Source of the DNA: Clostridiales bacterium
GTDB taxonomy: Bacteria > Bacillota > Clostridia > Clostridiales > Caloramatoraceae
NCBI GenBank assembly: GCA_026416355.1
Contig: JAOAFH010000101.1
Span: 1 to 8,336, forward strand
Reading direction: 5' to 3'
DNA: 8,336 nt
A program made the position numbers and the translations under genes. Shown in pieces: positions 1 through 5,391 of the stretch. The first letter of the stretch is position 1, and every line of letters starts with the position of its first letter. The notes below the pieces were generated by a model, which worked only from the letters and a program-made list of their open reading frames with translations, searched no databases and was not told where the DNA came from.

Positions 1-963
1 GAATAATTGGTCTTGAATTGCTTTTGATAGCTTTTTATTCTTTAGCATTCCACAAGTATTTAGACTTTCCATAACTACATATTCTGGCTTGGTTCTCACC
101 AATGATGTAGTTATCTGATGGATATAATCATGCCTTATATTTTTAAGCCTTCTTAGTGTCTTTAAAACAAGGAATTCTAATTTTTTAATGTTTTTAGTTT
201 TTCTGTAACGGACTTCACCTCCTTCTGTTTGAATTTTATTTAGCTCATATTTTTTAGATAGTTTTCTTTGTAATCTCTTAAGTCTCTTTTCAAGTTTCTT
301 TACTTTGTTAGATTTATTTATATTTTCAAATTTCTGTCCTGTACTAACTATTGCTAAATCCTTTACACCTAAATCTATACCTATTCCATCTGTTAAACTA
401 TCTTCTGTTTCTTCTTTTTCTTGTACATCTACTCCAACACTTAACCACCAATTTAGTCCATCAAATGTTACTCTGGGATTAGAATATTTAATGCTTTTTC
501 CTATTGGTATTCTATTTGTTTCAGCTAACTTAATCCAATTTAGCTTTTGTTTATTTTTCTTTTTAGATGTAGTTAGTTTTTCTAGCTTTACATGAGTATC
601 AGTTATAATTATTTTATCTGTATCTTGGTAAAAACTTTGTTTACTTCTCTTTTTACTCTTAAACTTTGGGAATTTACTTCTACCTTCAAAGAAATTTTTA
701 TATGCTATACAGGCATCTTTTATTGCTTGTATTGTAATGTTATTTGAGTAATTATTTAGCCAACTATATTCTTCTGTTTGTTTAAGCTGTGTTAACCTTT
801 TTCTTAATTCACAATCACTTAAAAACTTACCACCATTTTTATAGTTAATTTGTTGTTGTTCTAAAGTCCAGTTATATGCCCATCTAGCAACCCCAGCACA
901 TTCTAATAGCTTTATCTTTTGTTTGTTATTTGGAAGTAACATAACCTTAAATGTTTTAATCAT
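1..963 (-). CDS. tnpB: IS607-type TnpB, RNA-guided nuclease, 3' end off the window
   Basis: This reading frame is open from an ATG at 963 to the window edge: 321 codons with no stop, so the C-terminus is missing because of the window and not through decay. It begins with the N-terminal region usual for TnpB (IKTFKVMLLPNNKQ, then ARWAYNWTLEQQQ, and a basic KFPKFKSKKRSKQSFY stretch around residues 97-112). The RuvC-I aspartate lies in GIDLGVKDLAIVS (D197) and the RuvC-II glutamate in VMESLNTCGM (E299). RuvC-III and the zinc ribbon would lie beyond position 1. The start overlaps the end of tnpA by 8 bases, which suggests translational coupling. TnpB proteins of IS200/IS605/IS607 elements are omega-RNA-guided DNA endonucleases, the relatives of Cas12, that help the element persist. 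The guide RNA normally comes from the 3' end of the gene, which is not visible. Both catalytic acids seen are intact, so it may be active. Confidence 0.93.
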   Translation of the reverse strand, partial: MIKTFKVMLLPNNKQKIKLLECAGVARWAYNWTLEQQQINYKNGGKFLSDCELRKRLTQLKQTEEYSWLNNYSNNITIQAIKDACIAYKNFFEGRSKFPKFKSKKRSKQSFYQDTDKIIITDTHVKLEKLTTSKKKNKQKLNWIKLAETNRIPIGKSIKYSNPRVTFDGLNWWLSVGVDVQEKEETEDSLTDGIGIDLGVKDLAIVSTGQKFENINKSNKVKKLEKRLKRLQRKLSKKYELNKIQTEGGEVRYRKTKNIKKLEFLVLKTLRRLKNIRHDYIHQITTSLVRTKPEYVVMESLNTCGMLKNKKLSKAIQDQLF

Positions 964-1564
964 TTTCGGTCAATTCCTCAATCATTTTTCGTGCTTTATT
1001 AGCTCTTTTACCTTGCAATTTACAACTAAGCATTGTAATTATTTGTACTAAATCTTCAACAAGTTCTTGTTCTTCAGTTTTCTCTGTACTATCTATTACT
1101 TCAATTTCACAACCATACAAGTTTGCTATATATTCCACTAATTCAAAACCAAATCTTAATAATCTATCTTTATAAAGTACAACAACCTTTTCAACTTCAT
1201 TATTAACTATTTTTCTTAATAATGTTCTTAATCCTTTTTTTGTATAATTGATTCCATTACCTATATCCTCAATTATTTCATATTTTTTGTTTTGTTTGTT
1301 TAAATATAATTTCATATTTTCAACTTGTCGTTGCAAATCTTCTTTTTGTTTATACGAAGATACACGACAATACCCTATAATAACTTTTGTTTTATTATCT
1401 TCTTTGATATTTAACACCTGTTTTAATTGGTCGTGTGAATAATATCTATATCCATTAGCTCCAGTATGATGTGGAATAAGCAATCCTTTTTTATCCCAAT
1501 TTCTTAATGTTTGAGGAGTTTTCCCAACTAATTTAGAAAACTCATGTATAGTATAATACTTCAT
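956..1564 (-). CDS. tnpA: IS607-family serine recombinase (transposase) TnpA
   Basis: A 202-residue protein. Residues 1-50 form a MerR-like winged helix-turn-helix (YTIHEFSKLVGKTPQTLRNWDKKGLLIP, then GYRYYS). It is followed by a small serine-recombinase catalytic domain with the motif GYCRVSSYKQ, in which S69 is the expected nucleophile, and KDRLLRFGFELVEYI with the catalytic-region arginines R134 and R137. A DNA-binding domain in front of the catalytic domain is the arrangement that defines IS607 TnpA. Such enzymes move the element through a circular intermediate with little target specificity. I chose the ATG at 1564 because GAGGTG (1571-1576) sits 6 bases upstream. An in-frame TTG 11 codons earlier has no ribosome-binding site and lies in the probable promoter. 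The length is normal for the family and no disruption is seen. It is transcribed in the same direction as the host genes, just behind the MscS-type gene. Confidence 0.94.
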   Translation of the reverse strand: MKYYTIHEFSKLVGKTPQTLRNWDKKGLLIPHHTGANGYRYYSHDQLKQVLNIKEDNKTKVIIGYCRVSSYKQKEDLQRQVENMKLYLNKQNKKYEIIEDIGNGINYTKKGLRTLLRKIVNNEVEKVVVLYKDRLLRFGFELVEYIANLYGCEIEVIDSTEKTEEQELVEDLVQIITMLSCKLQGKRANKARKMIEELTEND

Positions 1565-1579
1565 ATTAATCACCTCTAA

Positions 1580-1652
1580 TTGTATTGTACTATACAAATT
1601 ATAAAAGTTAATATATATTTATTACTTTTTATAACTTTTAATTAACTGTTAA
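1580..1652. repeat. Candidate IS607 terminal region with short repeats
   Basis: This is the A/T-rich gap between the transposase start and the MscS-type gene, and it must contain one end of the insertion sequence. It holds a 9-bp inverted repeat (TAAAAGTTA at 1602-1610 and TAACTTTTA at 1632-1640), a small palindrome TTAACTGTTAA at 1642-1652, and TTGTA/TACAA arms at 1585-1597. Read on the minus strand, AAAAGT recurs 10 bases apart (AAAAGTTATA, AAAAGTAATA). IS607 elements lack classical terminal inverted repeats, but short repeated recombinase-binding motifs at their ends are known for the family. The exact boundary cannot be fixed without an empty site or a second copy. Confidence 0.45.
1598..1603 (-). 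promoter_or_regulatory. Possible -10 box of tnpA
   Basis: On the minus strand TATAAT occurs about 34 bases before the tnpA ATG. No convincing -35 hexamer is found 16-18 bases further upstream. The box touches one arm (1602-1610) of the inverted repeat, so binding of TnpA there could limit its own transcription. That last point is inference. Confidence 0.3.
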
Positions 1653-2497
1653 CACCCTCCTTCCTTGTTTAGTATCACTCTTCTTGGGTATGGTATTTCT
1701 ATTCCTTCTTTATCTAATTTATATTTTATTCTTCTTCTAAGTTCCATTTCAACAGCTGCTTGAGTTAAAGGAATAGTTTTTGCAACTACTCTAATTGTAA
1801 TACCAAATTCTCCAAGCTTTACAACACCTAAGACATCAGGTCCTTCAACTATATCATTTATTTCATTTTTACATTCAACGCAAACTTCTTTTATTGCTCT
1901 AATTGCGTGATCTATATCCTCCTCATATGCAATATCAACATCCACAAGTGCTCTCATGTTTCCTCTTGTTTTATTTGTAACCTTTGTTATTGTTCCATTT
2001 GGAATAATGTGTAGGTCTCCTGAAAAATCCCTAAGCCTTGTTACTCTAATTCCTATTGCCTCAACAAATCCTGAAAAACCATCAATAACTACATAATCGC
2101 CAACTGCAAATTGGTCTTCAAATAAGATAAATACACCTGAAATTATATCTTTAACTAAGTTTTGAGCGCCAAAACCTATTGCAACACCAGCAACTCCTGT
2201 TACTGCAATTACAGTTTTTATATCAAATATCCATATTGCTGCAACAAAATACATTGCATATCTTAATAAGCTTTTAAAAAGTTCCTGAAGTGTTGCTGCC
2301 TTTTTCTCATTAAGACCAAACCTAGATTTTTTCTGTCTTTCAAAAAATGAATGAATTATTGCCTCTCCAATTTTTATTATAATTAAACAAACTATAATTA
2401 TAAAAACAGCTCTAGTAACCTTTGTAGCTCCTTCAAATATCTTCTCTTGTGTCAAATTGCTGCTTATCATTTCTTTAACCTTATTATAAACAGTCAA
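1649..2497 (-). CDS. Small-conductance mechanosensitive channel, MscS family
   Basis: A 282-residue integral membrane protein of the MscS family, which releases solutes when membrane tension rises on osmotic down-shock. Three hydrophobic segments are seen, at about 28-49, 77-92 and 94-126. The third is the pore-lining helix, with the small-residue pattern AVTGVAGVAIGFGAQNLVKDIISGVFILFEDQF that is diagnostic of the family. It is followed by the cytoplasmic beta domain (VGDYVVIDGFSGFVEAIGIRVTRLRDFSGDLHIIPNG) and the alpha/beta domain, ending in IEIPYPRRVI. The length matches compact channels such as Bacillus YkuT. The start is TTG at 2497, supported by AGGAGGTG five bases upstream; no in-frame ATG has a comparable site. 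It lies 36 bases behind the DUF3343 gene, after a hairpin, and may be read from the same transcript. An IS607 element begins immediately downstream, possibly at the last codons. Confidence 0.93.
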   Translation of the reverse strand: MTVYNKVKEMISSNLTQEKIFEGATKVTRAVFIIIVCLIIIKIGEAIIHSFFERQKKSRFGLNEKKAATLQELFKSLLRYAMYFVAAIWIFDIKTVIAVTGVAGVAIGFGAQNLVKDIISGVFILFEDQFAVGDYVVIDGFSGFVEAIGIRVTRLRDFSGDLHIIPNGTITKVTNKTRGNMRALVDVDIAYEEDIDHAIRAIKEVCVECKNEINDIVEGPDVLGVVKLGEFGITIRVVAKTIPLTQAAVEMELRRRIKYKLDKEGIEIPYPRRVILNKEGGC

Positions 2498-2502
2498 GAT
2501 TT

Positions 2503-2510
2503 CACCTCCT
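2503..2510 (-). promoter_or_regulatory. Ribosome-binding site fixing the TTG start of the MscS gene
   Basis: AGGAGGTG on the minus strand lies five bases before TTG at 2497. Its near-perfect match to the anti-Shine-Dalgarno sequence justifies the non-ATG start. Confidence 0.85.
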
Positions 2511-2519
2511 AAAATATTT

Positions 2520-2552
2520 AGAAAGATTAAGACCTATGGCCTTAATCTTTCT
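2520..2552 (-). terminator. Hairpin between DUF3343 and MscS genes (attenuator or weak terminator)
   Basis: An inverted repeat, AGAAAGATTAAG against CTTAATCTTTCT, is extended by two inner G-C pairs. In the minus-strand RNA the remaining position is a G-U pair, giving a 15-bp stem with a 3-base loop; on the plus strand it would be an A-C mismatch. The stem covers the last codons and stop (2534-2536) of the DUF3343 gene and ends 9 bases before the next ribosome-binding site. The U-rich tail is interrupted (AAATATTTT), so it may only reduce read-through, or protect or process the mRNA. Confidence 0.55.
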
Positions 2553-2794
2553 AATGTTTTAACTTCTTCTTTTTTATATAGATAAACTTCCTTTATCCTA
2601 ATTTTATTTTCAGCTACAAGTTCATCTACCTTGTTTAAATTTTCCTTTGCTGATAGAATCGAGATTCCACAGCTTAATGTAATCTCCCTTGGAGTTGGTA
2701 TAATTTGAACGCTTAAACCCAAACTTTTTAAAGTTGTTTCGGCTTGAATTGCAAAATTAGTGCTTTCAAATGTAATTATAATAAATTCATTCAT
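2534..2794 (-). CDS. DUF3343 putative Se/S carrier protein
   Basis: An 86-residue protein matching the DUF3343 family, described as a putative Se/S carrier-like protein. It starts with a beta-strand (NEFIIITFESTNFAIQAE) in a ferredoxin-like pattern and has the family hallmark PTPREITLSCGIS, where C42 is the conserved cysteine that could carry sulfur or selenium as a persulfide or perselenide. No membrane segment or signal peptide is present. It begins 13 bases after the yedF stop, with GAGG 10 bases before the ATG, so it is almost certainly cotranscribed with yedF. YedF and DUF3343 are frequent neighbours in selenium-using anaerobes, which supports a shared role. The biochemical activity of DUF3343 is not established, and the carrier role is inferred from the cysteine and the context. 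Confidence 0.85.
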   Translation of the reverse strand: MNEFIIITFESTNFAIQAETTLKSLGLSVQIIPTPREITLSCGISILSAKENLNKVDELVAENKIRIKEVYLYKKEEVKTLERLRP

Positions 2795-2807
2795 TAATTC
2801 ATCATCC

Positions 2808-3386
2808 TCATATTTTTATTGTATTTGTAGCCCCATTCATTTTTTCTACTATTGTATACATATTTGAAACTGAACCAACTACTAATTTATCTGATAGACC
2901 AAAGAAATTTAAACACGTTCCACAGGATAATATTTCCACACCTTCTTTTTCTAATGTTTTTAAGCTTTCTAAAACATCTGAGCCTTCTGTTGTTAGTTTT
3001 ACTCCTCCATTAATAAATATTAATGTTTTTGGTTTAATTTCAGTTTCAGTTAAAGTATAAATATAGCTCTTCATCAATGTTTTTCCTAAAATATCATCGC
3101 CATGCCCCAAACTATCTGAAGTTATTACTATAACTAAATTTTTATCATCTTCAACTACACTACAATTGCAAACTTCTGATTTTTTTATAATAACATGTAT
3201 TCCTTCGCTATCCTCATTTATACTATACTCATATCCTAAACTTTGAGCAAGTTTTGATAGGTTTTCCTTAGCTCCATTATTATCAACCAAAACTTCAAGT
3301 TCACCATAATCTATTGAATCTAATTCTTTTTTTGACATAATAACTGGTTTTGGACAAGCAAGCCCCCTACAATCAATTTTTTTCAT
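2808..3386 (-). CDS. yedF: YedF, TusA-like plus DsrE-like sulfur/selenium metabolism protein
   Basis: A 192-residue cytoplasmic two-domain protein. Residues 1-70 are a TusA/SirA-like domain with the signature CRGLACPKPVIMSKK, in which C11 of CPxP is the persulfide-carrying cysteine of the family. After a linker with CNC (C73, C75) comes a DsrE/DsrF-like domain (LVIVITSDSLGHGDDILG, IFINGGVKL) ending in SCGTCLNFFGL (C155, C158). This architecture matches the family annotated as selenium metabolism protein YedF, which tends to occur in genomes that use selenium. Its exact reaction is unknown, so a sulfur-transfer role is equally possible. The start chosen is the ATG at 3386, six bases after GGAGGGG (3393-3399); an ATG five codons earlier lies inside that site. 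The 5' end overlaps the ANTAR regulator gene by 14 bases, indicating coupled translation. Confidence 0.9.
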   Translation of the reverse strand: MKKIDCRGLACPKPVIMSKKELDSIDYGELEVLVDNNGAKENLSKLAQSLGYEYSINEDSEGIHVIIKKSEVCNCSVVEDDKNLVIVITSDSLGHGDDILGKTLMKSYIYTLTETEIKPKTLIFINGGVKLTTEGSDVLESLKTLEKEGVEILSCGTCLNFFGLSDKLVVGSVSNMYTIVEKMNGATNTIKI

Positions 3387-3966
3387 TTTTATCCCCTCCA
3401 TCTTTTTTATCCTTATTTTCTATTATATCAATTATTGCCTGGGCAATTCTATACAAACTAACCCCTTTGTCCATACTTTTTTTCCTCATATATTCATATG
3501 CCTTTTCTTCTGAAATATTGTATTTTTTCATAACTAGACCTTTTGCCTTTTCTATTATTTTTCTTTCCTTTAGCTTCTTATCCATCTCCATTATATTTTT
3601 AAAATTAAAATATGATGATTCAATGGCATATTTTAAGTTGATTGCATTTATAGGTTTTTGAATATAGGCAAAAACGACTTTATTTTTAAGCTTTTCATAA
3701 TGCTCTTCTATACTTCCCTTAATAGTAACAATACATGGACATATTCCTTCTTTTTCTACAACACTTGCTATTTCAAAAGCATTCATTCCCTTTAAGTTTG
3801 CATCAGCCAAAACTATATCAGGATTTATACTTCTAATTTTTCTTATTAATGCTGTTCCTGAATTCTCAAGTGCAACAACCATAAAACCAAGTTGGTTAAG
3901 CATTATTTGAATTGATTTTAAAAATTCTTCATCATTATCTCCAACTGCTACTTTTAGTCTATCCAT
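3373..3966 (-). CDS. nitR: Receiver-ANTAR RNA-binding response regulator, clostridial NitR type
   Basis: A 197-residue regulator. Residues 1-120 are a CheY-like receiver with the probable phosphorylation site D55 (LADANLKG), a switch threonine T81 and K104 in QKPI. The acidic pocket reads GDND, so the usual second aspartate appears as N11. Residues 127-185 match the ANTAR domain (ERKIIEKAKGLVMKKYNISEEKAYEYMRKKSMDKGVSLYRIAQAIID), which binds paired hairpins in nascent RNA and prevents termination. The gene lies 13 bases behind glnA with GGGGAGC before its ATG, the same arrangement as the glnA-nitR pair described in solventogenic Clostridium, where the protein is linked to nitrogen control. A role as a nitrogen-responsive antiterminator is therefore likely. 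No histidine kinase gene is in the window. No clear two-hairpin ANTAR target is seen nearby, so its targets may lie elsewhere. Confidence 0.9.
   Translation of the reverse strand: MDRLKVAVGDNDEEFLKSIQIMLNQLGFMVVALENSGTALIRKIRSINPDIVLADANLKGMNAFEIASVVEKEGICPCIVTIKGSIEEHYEKLKNKVVFAYIQKPINAINLKYAIESSYFNFKNIMEMDKKLKERKIIEKAKGLVMKKYNISEEKAYEYMRKKSMDKGVSLYRIAQAIIDIIENKDKKDGGDKNEKN
3393..3399 (-). promoter_or_regulatory. Ribosome-binding site fixing the yedF start
   Basis: GGAGGGG on the minus strand sits six bases before the ATG at 3386, inside the coding end of the upstream ANTAR gene. The alternative ATG at 3401 overlaps this site and is therefore unlikely. Confidence 0.8.
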
Positions 3967-3979
3967 AAGAAGCTCCCCA

Positions 3980-5302
3980 TCAATACTTAGTTAAATATCT
4001 TTCTACTTCCCAAGAAGTCACAACACTTTTATATTCCTGCCACTCTAACTTTTTAGCCTCAATAAATCTATTATATATATGTTGACCTAGAGCTTCTTTA
4101 ATTAAATCATCTTTTTTAAGTTCACTTAATGCTTCTCTAAGTGATTGTGGAAGAGTTTCTATTCCAACCTCTAATCTTTCTTCAATTGTTATTTCATATA
4201 GGTTCTTATCTATTGGTTCACATGGCATCATATTTCTCTTTATTCCATCTAATCCTGCTTTTATAATTACAGCTAATGCTAGATATGGATTGCATGATGG
4301 GTCTGGACTTCTAAGTTCTATTCTTGCATTTTTGTCTAGTCTAGAAGGAACTCTTATTAAAGGACTTCTATTTTTACATGACCAAGAAATATATATAGGA
4401 GCTTCATAACCTGAAACCAATCTTTTGTAGCTATTTATATTTGGGTTTGTAATTGCACTTATGGCTTTAGAATGTTCCATAAGCCCTGCTATAAATCCAT
4501 AGGCATCCTTTGAAAGATTGTATTTATCTTCTTTATCATAAAAAGCATTTTTGCCATCTTTATATACAAATATATTTGTATGTAGTCCTGAACCAGCTAT
4601 TCCATATATAGGTTTTGGCATAAATGTAGCATGAAGACCATGATTTTTGGCTATTTTTCTTACAACCTGTTTAAAAGTAACTATTTTATCTGCTGCATTT
4701 AATGCATAATCGTTTTTCAAATCTATTTCATGTTGACCTGGTGCAACCTCATGGTGTGATGCCTCTACATCATATCCCATTTTATTTAAATTAAGAACCA
4801 TTTCCCTTCTTGCATTTTCTCCTAAATCAACAGGAGCTAAATCAAAATAACTAGCGTCATCGTGGGTTACAAGTGTAGGTTTTCCAAACTCATCTGTATT
4901 AAATAAGAAAAACTCACACTCTGGTCCTATTTTAATTTGATATCCCATTTCCTCTGCTTCTTTTAGAACCTTTTTTAAAACATATCTTGGATCTCCCTCA
5001 AATGGTTTTCCTTCTGAATCATATATATCACATATAAATCTTGCCTCTCTTCCAAAACTTGAATACCAAGGATATACTAAAAAAGTATTTAAATCAGGAT
5101 AAAGATACATGTCAGATTCTTCTATTCTAACAAACCCATCTATTGATGAACCATCAAACACTATTTCATTGTTAAGTGCTCTTTCAAGTTCATTAACTGT
5201 GATGGCAACATTTTTCATTATCCCAAATATATCTGTAAACTGAAGATATATAAACTCTACTCCCTCTTCTTCTATTTTTCTTAAAATTTCATTTTTATCC
5301 AA
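3980..5302 (-). CDS. glnA: Glutamine synthetase, type I-alpha
   Basis: A 440-residue enzyme that makes glutamine from glutamate, ammonia and ATP in the cytoplasm as a dodecamer. Motifs run in order: DGSSIDGF (50-57), the metal-binding GPECEFFLF (E128, E130), HHEVAPGQHEIDL (E185, E192), AGSGLHTN (H241), NRSPLIRVP (311-319) and IELRSPDP (E329, R331). All expected metal and substrate residues are present. The length, without the insert of the beta type, and the FVRIEESDMY segment match the alpha type. R59 there corresponds to Bacillus subtilis Arg62, which mediates glutamine feedback inhibition. The start is TTG at 5302, five bases after AGGGGTGG, and fits the family N-terminus; a GTG three codons earlier lies in the ribosome-binding site. 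It heads the run glnA-nitR-yedF-DUF3343-mscS and follows the desulfidase terminator. Confidence 0.97.
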   Translation of the reverse strand: MDKNEILRKIEEEGVEFIYLQFTDIFGIMKNVAITVNELERALNNEIVFDGSSIDGFVRIEESDMYLYPDLNTFLVYPWYSSFGREARFICDIYDSEGKPFEGDPRYVLKKVLKEAEEMGYQIKIGPECEFFLFNTDEFGKPTLVTHDDASYFDLAPVDLGENARREMVLNLNKMGYDVEASHHEVAPGQHEIDLKNDYALNAADKIVTFKQVVRKIAKNHGLHATFMPKPIYGIAGSGLHTNIFVYKDGKNAFYDKEDKYNLSKDAYGFIAGLMEHSKAISAITNPNINSYKRLVSGYEAPIYISWSCKNRSPLIRVPSRLDKNARIELRSPDPSCNPYLALAVIIKAGLDGIKRNMMPCEPIDKNLYEITIEERLEVGIETLPQSLREALSELKKDDLIKEALGQHIYNRFIEAKKLEWQEYKSVVTSWEVERYLTKY

Positions 5303-5307
5303 GCATA

Positions 5308-5315
5308 CCACCCCT
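5308..5315 (-). promoter_or_regulatory. Ribosome-binding site fixing the TTG start of glnA
   Basis: AGGGGTGG on the minus strand lies five bases before TTG at 5302. The in-frame GTG at 5311 is part of this site, so TTG is the better start. An ATG at 5307 is out of frame and stops after three codons. Confidence 0.8.
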
Positions 5316-5333
5316 ATTAAATTTATACTTATT

Positions 5334-5339
5334 ATTATA
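5334..5339 (-). promoter_or_regulatory. Possible -10 box of glnA
   Basis: TATAAT on the minus strand lies 31 bases before the TTG start. The -35 region would fall in the T-rich tail of the preceding terminator and shows no good hexamer, so this promoter would be weak or need an activator. The 46 bases between terminator and ribosome-binding site are almost pure A/T and hold no other recognisable signal. Confidence 0.35.
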
Positions 5340-5357
5340 AATCATTATTATTTAAAT

Positions 5358-5391
5358 AAAAAGCGGGTATTTACCCGCTTACCCGCTTTTT
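5358..5391 (-). terminator. Rho-independent terminator after cysteine desulfidase, with duplicated stem arm
   Basis: On the minus strand, AAAAAGCGGGT, then AAGCGGGT, are followed by AAAT and ACCCGCTTTTT, with ATTTAAA behind. Two hairpins share the 3' arm: an 11-bp stem with a 12-base loop (5381-5391 with 5358-5368), and an 8-bp stem with a 4-base loop (5373-5380 with 5361-5368). Either one ends in a T-rich tail and should terminate. The desulfidase stop codon (5390-5392) overlaps the stem. Confidence 0.85.

Noticed and set aside
305..595. Plus-strand reading frame of 96 codons
   Set aside because: It is antisense to tnpB, has a low-complexity composition rich in S, F and L, and lacks a ribosome-binding site. 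The other plus-strand frames (at 1248, 3350, 6947 and 7382) fail for the same reason.
1565..1597. Eleven-codon N-terminal extension of TnpA from a TTG
   Set aside because: It lies in the presumed promoter and terminal repeats and has no ribosome-binding site, while the ATG at 1564 has GAGGTG at good distance.
2534..3386. Selenocysteine codon (in-frame UGA) in yedF or the DUF3343 gene
   Set aside because: The key positions are encoded by ordinary cysteine codons, and the yedF TGA is followed shortly by the next gene's ribosome-binding site, so it is a normal stop.
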